From positions 1 through 18,526 of the forward strand of contig JBGCEF010000051.1 of the NCBI GenBank assembly GCA_045106175.1: a stretch of DNA of 18,526 nucleotides. Direction: 5' to 3'. Position numbers and translations under genes: made by a program. The DNA comes from TMED27 sp045106175 (GTDB taxonomy: Bacteria; Pseudomonadota; Alphaproteobacteria; Micavibrionales; Micavibrionaceae). The first letter of the stretch is position 1; every line of letters begins with the position of its first letter. Shown one piece after another: positions 1 through 6,321 of this stretch. The notes beneath the pieces are model-generated. The model saw only the letters and a program-made list of their open reading frames with translations. It was not told the DNA's origin and searched no databases.

Positions 1-1
1 C

Positions 2-901
2 AAAGGAAATGATCAGGTTCGTTTTGAACTTGGTTATTATGCGCTTCAGCCTGATATTGAAGTGCTAGCGCCATGGAAGATGCCGGAGTTTTTGGATGCG
101 TTTAAAGGGCGCACGGATATGTTAAATTACGCCGATAAGCATGATATTCCAGTCACCGCGACCAAGAAAAAGCCTTATTCAGAAGATGAAAACCTGCTTC
201 ATATTTCACATGAGGCAGGGATTTTAGAAGATCCGAACGTGCCAGCGGGTGAAGATGTTTATTCGCGCACAAGCGCGCCGGAAGATGCGCCGGATGAAGC
301 GGATATTGTTGAAGTGACATTTAAAGATGGTGTTCCGGTTCAGATTAAAAACACAACAGACGGCACGGTGAAGACTGATCCGCTTGAGCTATTCCTCTAT
401 GCGAATGAAATTGGCGGTCGCCACGGTGTTGGTCGCCTTGATATGGTTGAAAACCGTTTTGTTGGCATTAAGTCACGCGGTGTTTATGAAACACCGGGCG
501 GGACCATTATTCACAATGCTTTGCGTGACCTGGAAGGTTTGACCATGGATCGTGAGGTTATGCGCCTTCGTGATATGTTCTCTGCGAAATTTGCCGAGCT
601 GATTTATAACGGTTTCTGGTTTAGCCCAGAGATGGATTTCCTTATGGCGGCGATTGATCAATCCCAAGAATTGATTGATGGAACCGTTCAGGTGAAATTG
701 TTTAAAGGTGTTGCCTATCCGATTGCGCGCACATCACCACTCGCGCTTTATGATGAGAAGCGCTCATCAATGGATGAAGAAGGTGATTTCCGCCAGCAAG
801 ATAGTGAAGGCTTTATCAAAATTAATGCCATTCGTTTACAAGCAGACACGCGCATTAAGAAGGAAGCGCGCGGATTGAAGAAAAAGAGTAAAGCGGCATA
901 A
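2..901 (+). CDS. argG: Argininosuccinate synthase, C-terminal part (5' end outside window)
   Basis: ArgG joins citrulline and aspartate, using ATP, to make argininosuccinate in the cytosolic arginine pathway. The open frame runs in from the left edge with no start codon and gives 299 residues. The family is usually about 400 residues, so roughly the first 100, including the ATP-binding P-loop, are missing. Visible family motifs are GNDQVRFELGYYAL at the very start, KPYSEDENLLHISHEAGILE, NEIGGRHGVGRLDMVENRFV and GIKSRGVYETPGGT. The GTG at 62 is internal, not a start. All arginine codons seen are CGN, with no AGA or AGG, and this contrasts with the next three genes. argH, the next enzyme of the pathway, lies 2.7 kb downstream on the same strand. 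Confidence 0.97.
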   Translation, partial: KGNDQVRFELGYYALQPDIEVLAPWKMPEFLDAFKGRTDMLNYADKHDIPVTATKKKPYSEDENLLHISHEAGILEDPNVPAGEDVYSRTSAPEDAPDEADIVEVTFKDGVPVQIKNTTDGTVKTDPLELFLYANEIGGRHGVGRLDMVENRFVGIKSRGVYETPGGTIIHNALRDLEGLTMDREVMRLRDMFSAKFAELIYNGFWFSPEMDFLMAAIDQSQELIDGTVQVKLFKGVAYPIARTSPLALYDEKRSSMDEEGDFRQQDSEGFIKINAIRLQADTRIKKEARGLKKKSKAA

Positions 902-912
902 AAGGCTTTACT
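887..912 (+). other. Small inverted repeat across the argG stop codon
   Basis: AGTAAAGC (887-894) and GCTTTACT (905-912) form a perfect 8-bp inverted repeat with a 10-nt loop holding the argG stop codon. No clean T-run follows, so it would be a weak terminator or a 3'-end mRNA hairpin at best. Confidence 0.3.
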
Positions 913-975
913 TATGTTAAATTAAAGGCTAAAATATTTTTATTTTTAATTATGTAATTATTTTGACTGAGTACA

Positions 976-1602
976 ATGCTTGCATCACCCATACTAAACG
1001 ATATAGAAACTGCCATTCCAACTGTGGCTGGTCAGCCCGCCATTATAAGTGGACACATTTTCAACAGAAACAGACCCGAACATGATGGCCAGAGGCTTGA
1101 ATCGTGGGTTCTAAAATCTGTTGAGGGACATGTTGTTACAGTCATAGATCCCTCAGGCGAAAAAGAAGTCGATTTTCTTCTTGGCTCTGCTAGAACCCCT
1201 GAAGCTGACGCTGCTTTATTACATTATCAGACTCAGCGTTTTGCACCATATTTCACCTATACAGCCCAAAAACAGAATGCGCTTCCAATTACAGGAGATT
1301 TTTTATGCGTTATTGACGATTGGTATTACGATCCCGATCACAATAACATTTCTGGTACTGGCTATGGTAAATCAGGCGGGGTATTTCAAAGAGGCTTTAC
1401 AGTAAATACTGAACCGCTTCATAGTAAGCAAGGGCTTATTGTGACGGATGATTTAGGTCTTGCATATGCACTAGCACGACCAGCAGCGGGACAACATCCT
1501 CACATCAAACAACAAGTTCTTTCTCGACTTATCGATAATGATCCCAGAGACGATATCGATGCCATTATTGCGGGTATAAGCCCGGGAAGGCAGTTGGGTT
1601 AA
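976..1602 (+). CDS. Hypothetical protein, first gene of the argG-argH islet
   Basis: A 208-residue protein that I do not recognise. It has no signal peptide or membrane segment and looks soluble, with many aromatic and acidic residues (CVIDDWYYDPDHNN near the middle). The start is the first ATG in frame; the Shine-Dalgarno sequence is weak. Seven of ten arginine codons are AGA or AGG and five isoleucines use ATA. The argG reading frame just upstream uses neither AGR nor ATA, which suggests foreign origin or relaxed expression selection. It is convergent with the next gene, with 13 bp between stop codons. A glycine-rich SGTGYGKSGG stretch resembles a P-loop but does not fit the Walker A spacing. 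Function unknown. Confidence 0.75.
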   Translation: MLASPILNDIETAIPTVAGQPAIISGHIFNRNRPEHDGQRLESWVLKSVEGHVVTVIDPSGEKEVDFLLGSARTPEADAALLHYQTQRFAPYFTYTAQKQNALPITGDFLCVIDDWYYDPDHNNISGTGYGKSGGVFQRGFTVNTEPLHSKQGLIVTDDLGLAYALARPAAGQHPHIKQQVLSRLIDNDPRDDIDAIIAGISPGRQLG

Positions 1603-1615
1603 TAATTTTTTATCC

Positions 1616-2476
1616 TTAGTGCTCTAAGGCTCTAACTTCTACTCCTGGCTGAGGTTGCCATGTGTCATCTTGGGACATAAGAATTGCCAACCTATCTTGC
1701 CTACCTTCTTCCAATAAAGGTCCTGCAATTTTGTCAAAAAATCTTTCTTGGTGATGCTGACGCCAAACTTCTGAACTTTTAAATAACTCGTCTTCTCTAG
1801 AGACAGGATGCTTTGGATCGGCTCTTTCTCCTGTGTGATAGCCATTGTGTAATGCGAGCGCTTCATCATTAACAACAGCTAATTGCCTCACTAAATCAAC
1901 AGGACTATTAGCATGGTATGCTCTCATGACTGCATAATCATACAAAGCAGACTTCAACTCTTGAAAAACATCTTCTAACATTTCAGACGCTTCAAACGTA
2001 GACAATTCAGGACTATCTTCTAGCGTATCGGCTGATAATATGCCCCTTAGAGCATTATCGTCATCAAGTGCATTTAGAATTTTTCTTGTTATTGCATTGG
2101 CCATTTCCTGATTATTGTTAAGCCCAGACTTATTAGGCTCTGTTTCAAACAGAATGCTCTCTTTGACTCGCCCAAGGACAGTTTTATCATTTGCACCTTC
2201 AAACGCTCTTTCGACTTGCCTTTGAAAAGACGCTTGTGCCAGCGACATCATAACGGCTTGCTGATATCTTGCGATTGCTCCCGTTAAATAATGCGCCGAT
2301 ACAGTCACCCCATTTGGCTGTGGATGTCTGTCCATAAATGGGACCTTAGAAATGATTGGGTAGATCGGCTCTTCAACAGTCGCAGATGACTCAAAGCCGC
2401 TCGTCTGTGTTTTTAAATATGGAGATGCCGTATTCCGATCGCGATTTTGATGATAGTTTCTGTCTCTTAGTCTCAT
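1616..2476 (-). CDS. Hypothetical protein with a near-consensus promoter, islet gene 2
   Basis: A soluble, mostly helical protein of 286 residues from the ATG at 2476 (291 from an upstream ATG at 2491). I do not recognise the family. The 2476 start is preferred: AGGTG lies five bases upstream, while the ATG at 2491 would fall only about 11 nt from the predicted transcription start. Features include an alanine- and glutamine-rich segment (YQQAVMMSLAQASFQRQVER) that could form an amphipathic helix, then an acidic helical middle and a His-rich stretch (HNGYHTGERADPKHP). No signal peptide or membrane helix is seen. The first three arginine codons are AGA. It ends convergently with the 208-residue gene. 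Its control region (2491-2537) is the best promoter seen in the window. Function unknown. Confidence 0.75.
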   Translation of the reverse strand: MRLRDRNYHQNRDRNTASPYLKTQTSGFESSATVEEPIYPIISKVPFMDRHPQPNGVTVSAHYLTGAIARYQQAVMMSLAQASFQRQVERAFEGANDKTVLGRVKESILFETEPNKSGLNNNQEMANAITRKILNALDDDNALRGILSADTLEDSPELSTFEASEMLEDVFQELKSALYDYAVMRAYHANSPVDLVRQLAVVNDEALALHNGYHTGERADPKHPVSREDELFKSSEVWRQHHQERFFDKIAGPLLEEGRQDRLAILMSQDDTWQPQPGVEVRALEH

Positions 2477-2490
2477 GTTTACACCTAACA

Positions 2491-2506
2491 TTTTACAATA
2501 GTAAAA
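2491..2506. promoter_or_regulatory. Perfect palindrome over the predicted transcription start (operator candidate)
   Basis: TTTTACAATAGTAAAA is a perfect inverted repeat (6-bp arms, 4-bp spacer) covering the predicted start site of the preceding promoter. A repressor bound here would block initiation. The regulator is unknown, and AT-rich DNA makes chance palindromes more likely. Confidence 0.45.
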
Positions 2507-2508
2507 GG

Positions 2509-2537
2509 AATATATTATTTTCCATATTTTTTGTCAA
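2509..2537 (-). promoter_or_regulatory. Near-consensus sigma-70-type promoter for the 286-residue islet gene
   Basis: Read on the - strand, TTGACA (2537-2532) is followed after exactly 17 bp by TATATT (2514-2509), which is 11 of 12 consensus positions with ideal spacing. Transcription would begin near 2502, giving an untranslated leader of about 25 nt before the ATG at 2476. Confidence 0.7.
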
Positions 2538-2588
2538 CTTTTCTTTTTACTCTATAATCACGTGACATGATAATTGATTTTTAAAGCT

Positions 2589-3506
2589 TTAACCGTTTCC
2601 GATGTGATCGACATCATGCCTTAACCTTATTGCTCCCTGCAATTGCGCGTGTCGCGACCTTATTTGGCGCATGATTTGTTCGTAATCATCAATACAATCT
2701 GGCTTCAGAACTGATTGCATTAGGTTTTCATCATGAACCCAATCAAATGCTCCATCATCATCAGCGAACATATCTGTTGCTTTATAATATGAGTGCAACT
2801 CGAACGGCTCCCACCCCTCAAGGTTAGGCTGAGCAAGCCAATTTTTGGCCGGTATTCCAACTTCTCCATATCCAGTTACTAACTTATGGGCCTCTTCTAA
2901 TTGCCATAGCTTATGCTTCAGATCTAAACACATTTGGTCCAACGGAAAGTGCCCTCGTGTGTAAAATAACAGCATTCTTGCCAATATTTGTTCTGGAGAA
3001 CGTTCGCTGCCCTCCATTTTTTCTAAATACGTTTCAAAATTAAGATATCCTTGACCGATTTCTTTTTGATCATCCGCAATTTCAGTCATCCAACGCGTTT
3101 CCGGCTTAGCATACAAGCCTGCCATTCTAGAAGCTGTATAAACATAAGCATCCGTTTCATCGAACAAAGACACCAACGCAGAAACATGTGGCAGCATGGT
3201 TTCCTGAATTCCTGCCCCTGCACAATATTGTTTAAAATGTCTTCGTTCATGAATGATTGGATCCACAAGATTAAATGGCTTTCCCGTGGCTAATGCAGCA
3301 TCAATCGCTTCTATTCCTATCGCCATGAAGGGCTCACTTGTTACTTCATCAGGGCGCTTAAAGACGGCCACTGAATTTTCAGGTATATCGTCAGTTATAA
3401 AAACATCTGGGTATCCGGGATCATTGTCATCACTATCAACACCAGATTCTGCAATGGCTTCGATAATTTCATTTGTGTAATTTTCTCGTTCTCTCGACGT
3501 CGGCAT
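2589..3506 (-). CDS. Putative zinc metallopeptidase-like protein (HERRH motif), islet gene 3
   Basis: About 305 residues from the ATG at 3506; a TTG at 3518 would add four. Residues 82-93 read NLVDPIIHERRH, giving an HExxH motif (H86, E87, H90). About 27 residues further on, LFDETDAYVYTAS offers E117 or D119 as a possible third metal ligand. This pattern of HExRH followed by an E-x-D-A helix resembles the uncharacterised metallopeptidase-like group annotated DUF6782, but I assign that from memory of the motif, not from a search. No signal peptide is present, so it probably acts in the cytoplasm or is exported by a route not visible here. The N-terminus is acidic. About half of the arginine codons are AGA or AGG, like its islet neighbours and unlike argG and argH. 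Confidence 0.7.
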   Translation of the reverse strand: MPTSRERENYTNEIIEAIAESGVDSDDNDPGYPDVFITDDIPENSVAVFKRPDEVTSEPFMAIGIEAIDAALATGKPFNLVDPIIHERRHFKQYCAGAGIQETMLPHVSALVSLFDETDAYVYTASRMAGLYAKPETRWMTEIADDQKEIGQGYLNFETYLEKMEGSERSPEQILARMLLFYTRGHFPLDQMCLDLKHKLWQLEEAHKLVTGYGEVGIPAKNWLAQPNLEGWEPFELHSYYKATDMFADDDGAFDWVHDENLMQSVLKPDCIDDYEQIMRQIRSRHAQLQGAIRLRHDVDHIGNG

Positions 3507-3568
3507 TGTTGTAATCAACCCAAATTAGAAGTAAGTATAAATAGTAATCTACAATAAGTATTTTTATT

Positions 3569-4879
3569 ATGTCAAAAGAAAAGCAATCATCGGAAATTTG
3601 GGGTGGGCGATTTGAGGATCGGCCGTCGGATATTATGACGCAGATCAATGCCTCGATTGGTGTTGATAAGCGCCTATGGCGTCAGGATATCGCCGGATCG
3701 AAAGCGCATTGTGAAATGTTGGTGAAGCAGGCGATTATTACAGAAGCAGATGGCCAAGCGATTTTGGGCGGTCTTGAGCAAATTTCGCGTGAGATTGAAG
3801 GCGGCAGCTTTAAATTTAAAGAAGAATTTGAAGATATTCATATGAATATCGAAAACCGCCTGCGTGAGATCATTGGTGATGCCGCAGGGCGTCTTCATAC
3901 GGCGCGTTCACGTAATGATCAGGTTGCAACGGATTTTCGGATGTGGGTGCGTGATGCGTGTGAGAGTTTGATTGATACTATTGTTGAAGTTCAAGAGACG
4001 ATCGATGATCTTAGCAAAAAGCATGAAAAAGACGTCATGCCTGGATTTACGCATTTGCAAGCTGCGCAGCCAATCACACTTGGCAAGCATCTTGGCGCTT
4101 ATGGCCTTATGCTGAACCGAGATAAGACGCGTTTTCGTGATTGTGCAAAGCGTTTGAATAAATGTCCGCTTGGCGCGGCTGCACTTGCGGGGACGCCATT
4201 TCCGATTGATCGCGACTTTACTGCCGAAAAATTAGGCTTTGCGCGCCCGATGGAAAATACACTTGATGCCGTTTCGGCGCGTGATTTTGTGAATGAGTTT
4301 TTATTTTCTTGTGCGCAATGTGGGCTTCATCTCTCTCGACTTGCAGAGGAAATTATTTTATGGGCCACGCCGCAATTTGCGTTTATTCAATTAAGCGATC
4401 AATGGAGCACCGGAAGCTCTATTATGCCGCAAAAGAAAAATCCAGATGCGGCGGAACTTGTCCGCGGCAAAACCGGTCGCCTTAACGGTAATTTGATTCA
4501 AATGATGACTGTCTTAAAAGGACTACCGCTAGCTTATAATAAAGATCTGCAAGAAGATAAAGAAAGTGCGTTTGATAGCTTTGACACTCTTGCTCTTTGC
4601 CTTAAAGCCATTGATGGCATGTTATCATCTGCGGCATTTAAAACAGATAATATGCTACAGGCGGCAGAAGATGGGTTTACAACCGCTACTGCGCTTGCAG
4701 ACTGGTTAGTTATGGAGCTCAATATGCCGTTTCGTGATGCGCATCATGTGACAGGCGCGATTGTTAAAATGGCTGAGAATAAAGGCTGTAAGCTACATGA
4801 GTTAGAGCTTTCAGAGATGCAATCAGAAGAGCCGCGCATTCATGACTCTATTTATCAAGTTTTACGTGTAAGCGTTTAA
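3569..4879 (+). CDS. argH: Argininosuccinate lyase, C-terminally short
   Basis: ArgH cleaves argininosuccinate to arginine and fumarate, the last step of arginine synthesis, as a cytosolic homotetramer of the fumarase/aspartase superfamily. Visible motifs are WGGRF (11-15), EDIHMNIE (88-95), TARSRNDQVATD (111-122), GFTHLQAAQP (159-168) and the signature loop GSSIMPQKKNPD (282-293) with the catalytic serine. Length is 436 residues against about 455-465 in the family. It ends at IYQVLRVSV, where relatives continue through VEASVxSRTSxGGTAP and a final helix, so about 25 residues are missing. Neither of the other two frames continues the family sequence. The catalytic motifs are intact. There is no clear Shine-Dalgarno before the ATG. 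Arginine codons are all CGN. Confidence 0.96.
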   Translation: MSKEKQSSEIWGGRFEDRPSDIMTQINASIGVDKRLWRQDIAGSKAHCEMLVKQAIITEADGQAILGGLEQISREIEGGSFKFKEEFEDIHMNIENRLREIIGDAAGRLHTARSRNDQVATDFRMWVRDACESLIDTIVEVQETIDDLSKKHEKDVMPGFTHLQAAQPITLGKHLGAYGLMLNRDKTRFRDCAKRLNKCPLGAAALAGTPFPIDRDFTAEKLGFARPMENTLDAVSARDFVNEFLFSCAQCGLHLSRLAEEIILWATPQFAFIQLSDQWSTGSSIMPQKKNPDAAELVRGKTGRLNGNLIQMMTVLKGLPLAYNKDLQEDKESAFDSFDTLALCLKAIDGMLSSAAFKTDNMLQAAEDGFTTATALADWLVMELNMPFRDAHHVTGAIVKMAENKGCKLHELELSEMQSEEPRIHDSIYQVLRVSV

Positions 4880-4979
4880 TCCTTATTACTGATTTGTAAT
4901 TTAGATTTAACCCTCCTGTAGTGGAATTGGCGCGTCCCCACTCTATCTTCCTTTTAGTAAATAACTTTAGGAGATATAC

Positions 4980-5537
4980 ATGAAAAAATTATTATTAGGA
5001 GCAGCAGCAGTTGCAACACTAGGCTTAGGTTCACAAGCGTATGCGCATTGCGGTGCGTGTGGCGATATTGATAATCATGGTGATAAAGCGATTGATGCAA
5101 CGCATGCAGCAGATAAACATGTTGAAGCCGCCGACATCGTCGATACAGCCGCGGGTAACGAAGATTTCGCAACGCTTGTTGCAGCGGTTCAAGCTGCTGG
5201 GCTTGTTGATGCTTTAAAAGGTGATGGACCGTTTACAGTCTTCGCACCGACTAACGCTGCCTTTGAAGCGCTGCCAGAAGGGGCTGTTGAAGATTTGTTG
5301 AAGCCGGAAAATAAAGAAAAGCTTCAATCCGTTTTAAAATTCCACGTTGTCAGCGGCAAAATTAAAGCAGAAGATATCGCGAATGGCTCAACTAATGTTC
5401 CTTCTTTGCAGGGCGATGAGATCAATGTGGTTAAATCTGCAGCAGGCGTAAGCGTGAACGGCGCAAATGTAACCGCAACAGACATCAAGACAAGCAACGG
5501 CATTATTCACGTGATTGATGCCGTCATTATGCCTTAA
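4980..5537 (+). CDS. Secreted fasciclin (FAS1) domain protein with HCGACG N-terminal module
   Basis: A 185-residue exported protein. Residues 1-22 form a signal peptide ending AYA, so the mature chain would begin with His23 in HCGACGDIDNH (Cys24, Cys27, His33), followed by His42 and His47. Residues about 54-184 are one FAS1 domain, shown by the two conserved boxes TVFAPTNAAF (86-95) and NGIIHVIDAVIMP at the end. FAS1 domains usually mediate adhesion or matrix contacts outside the cytoplasm. The HCGACG module is shared almost residue for residue with the next gene, so it was probably duplicated in tandem and joined to different partners. A strong AGGAG lies seven bases before the ATG. An intrinsic terminator follows. 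The FAS1 call is secure; the role of the N-terminal module is unknown. Confidence 0.93.
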   Translation: MKKLLLGAAAVATLGLGSQAYAHCGACGDIDNHGDKAIDATHAADKHVEAADIVDTAAGNEDFATLVAAVQAAGLVDALKGDGPFTVFAPTNAAFEALPEGAVEDLLKPENKEKLQSVLKFHVVSGKIKAEDIANGSTNVPSLQGDEINVVKSAAGVSVNGANVTATDIKTSNGIIHVIDAVIMP

Positions 5538-5560
5538 TAGACCTTACTCTCTCAGTAAGT

Positions 5561-5593
5561 AAAAGCGCTCCACCCTTGCGGTGGGCGCTTTTT
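5561..5593 (+). terminator. Intrinsic terminator after the FAS1 gene
   Basis: AAAAGCGC (5561-5568) pairs with GCGCTTTT (5585-5592) and CCACC (5570-5574) with GGTGG (5580-5584). One base is bulged and the loop is 5 nt. The T-run completes a classic rho-independent terminator, so the two HCGACG genes are probably separate transcripts. Confidence 0.9.
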
Positions 5594-5613
5594 CTCTTGT
5601 AAAAACTGCTTGC

Positions 5614-5664
5614 ACTCTTGTTGATTTGGCTTATTGATAAATACCAATAAATATTCACAAGAGT
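5614..5664 (+). repeat. Nested inverted repeats upstream of the charged-repeat protein gene
   Basis: ACTCTTGT (5614-5621) and ACAAGAGT (5657-5664) are perfect 8-bp arms enclosing a second perfect pair, TTATTG (5631-5636) and CAATAA (5645-5650). This could be an mRNA leader structure or a binding site. It ends about 35 nt before the start codon. Confidence 0.45.
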
Positions 5665-5698
5665 ATTTAGCAGAAAAATTCTTTAAGGAGAGAGATCA

Positions 5699-6208
5699 AT
5701 GAAGACATTATTACTTGGAACAGTTGCTGTATTAGCGCTTGGCCTTGGTTCACAATCGCACGCTCATTGTGGCGCTTGTGGCGATATCGACAATCATGCT
5801 GATAAGGCGATTGATGCAACACATGCCGCTCAAAAGCATATGGACACCGCAAAAGAAGCAGTCGAAGGCAAAACTTTAGAAGAAGCTGTTGAAGATGCGA
5901 AATCAGATGCCATGTCAGATGTTGAAGCCAAGGCAGAAGATATCGTCGAAGATAAAGCTGAAGAGATGGTAGAAGACAAAGTTGAAGGTATCATCGAAGA
6001 TAAAACCGAAGAGATGGTAGAAGACAAAGTTGAAGGCATCATCGAAGATAAAGCTGAAGAGATGGTAGAAGACAAAGTTGAAGAAGCCATTGAAGACAAG
6101 GCTGAAGAGATGATCAAAGAAAAAGCTGAAGAAGCTGTGATGGATAAAGCTGAAGATGAAGCTAAAGAATCTATCATGGACAAAGCAAAAGGCTTGCTTG
6201 GTCAGTAA
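5699..6208 (+). CDS. Secreted protein: HCGACG module plus charged repeat helix
   Basis: A 169-residue exported protein. The signal peptide (1-22, ending SHA) precedes HCGACGDIDNH and DKAIDATHAAxKH, matching the neighbouring FAS1 protein at 24 of 26 positions across that module. From about residue 60 the chain becomes almost pure Glu/Lys/Asp with Ala, Val, Ile and Met. Residues 84-131 are three 16-residue repeats, each made of two 8-residue units of the form xEEMVEDK or VEGIIEDK, followed by decayed copies to residue 160. It should be a long, highly charged helix, similar in flavour to LEA or apolipoprotein-like helices, though eight-residue periodicity is not a standard coiled-coil heptad. 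The start has a strong AAGGAGAG. A terminator follows. Function unknown; a periplasmic or surface role is inferred from the signal peptide. Confidence 0.85.
   Translation: MKTLLLGTVAVLALGLGSQSHAHCGACGDIDNHADKAIDATHAAQKHMDTAKEAVEGKTLEEAVEDAKSDAMSDVEAKAEDIVEDKAEEMVEDKVEGIIEDKTEEMVEDKVEGIIEDKAEEMVEDKVEEAIEDKAEEMIKEKAEEAVMDKAEDEAKESIMDKAKGLLGQ
5948..6091 (+). repeat. Three in-frame 48-bp tandem repeats
   Basis: Units at 5948-5995, 5996-6043 and 6044-6091 differ by only a few bases. Each encodes 16 residues (residues 84-99, 100-115, 116-131). Near-identical DNA suggests recent expansion and a copy number likely to vary between strains. Confidence 0.93.
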
Positions 6209-6237
6209 TTTCAACATTTTTGATTTATAAGTATATT

Positions 6238-6270
6238 AAAACGCCTCGTATTTTTGTGGGGCGTTTTTTT
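6238..6270 (+). terminator. Intrinsic terminator after the charged-repeat protein gene
   Basis: AAAACGCC (6238-6245) pairs with GGCGTTTT (6260-6267), followed by a run of T. A few weaker pairs extend into the loop. This separates the secreted-protein genes from the transporter gene. Confidence 0.88.
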
Positions 6271-6283
6271 ATTTCCTGCACGT

Positions 6284-6301
6284 GGCTTTGCATATAAAGC
6301 C
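6284..6301 (+). repeat. Small hairpin upstream of the ABC ATPase gene
   Basis: GGCTTT (6284-6289) and AAAGCC (6296-6301) form a perfect 6-bp stem with a 6-nt loop, ending 20 nt before the ATG at 6322. Its role is unknown; chance is possible. Confidence 0.3.
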
Positions 6302-6321
6302 GCTTCACGTTAAAAGTAATC

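Noticed and set aside
1350..1380. P-loop-like SGTGYGKSGG in the 208-residue protein
   Set aside because: The Walker A pattern needs Gly five residues before the GKS glycine. Here that position is Ser, and no Walker B follows.
2531..2558. TTGTCA-16 bp-TATAAT on the + strand
   Set aside because: It would transcribe into the 3' end of the opposing gene with no + strand gene downstream, and the DNA is very AT-rich. An antisense RNA is possible but unsupported.
4968..4982. AGGAGATATACATG resembling a cloning-vector ribosome binding site
   Set aside because: The surrounding DNA shows no vector sequence. It is simply a good natural Shine-Dalgarno at normal spacing.
5830..6217. Two overlapping - strand frames of 117 and 100 residues under the charged-repeat gene
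   Set aside because: They arise from the 48-bp repeats, which keep other frames open. The products are low-complexity Ser or Phe strings without start signals.
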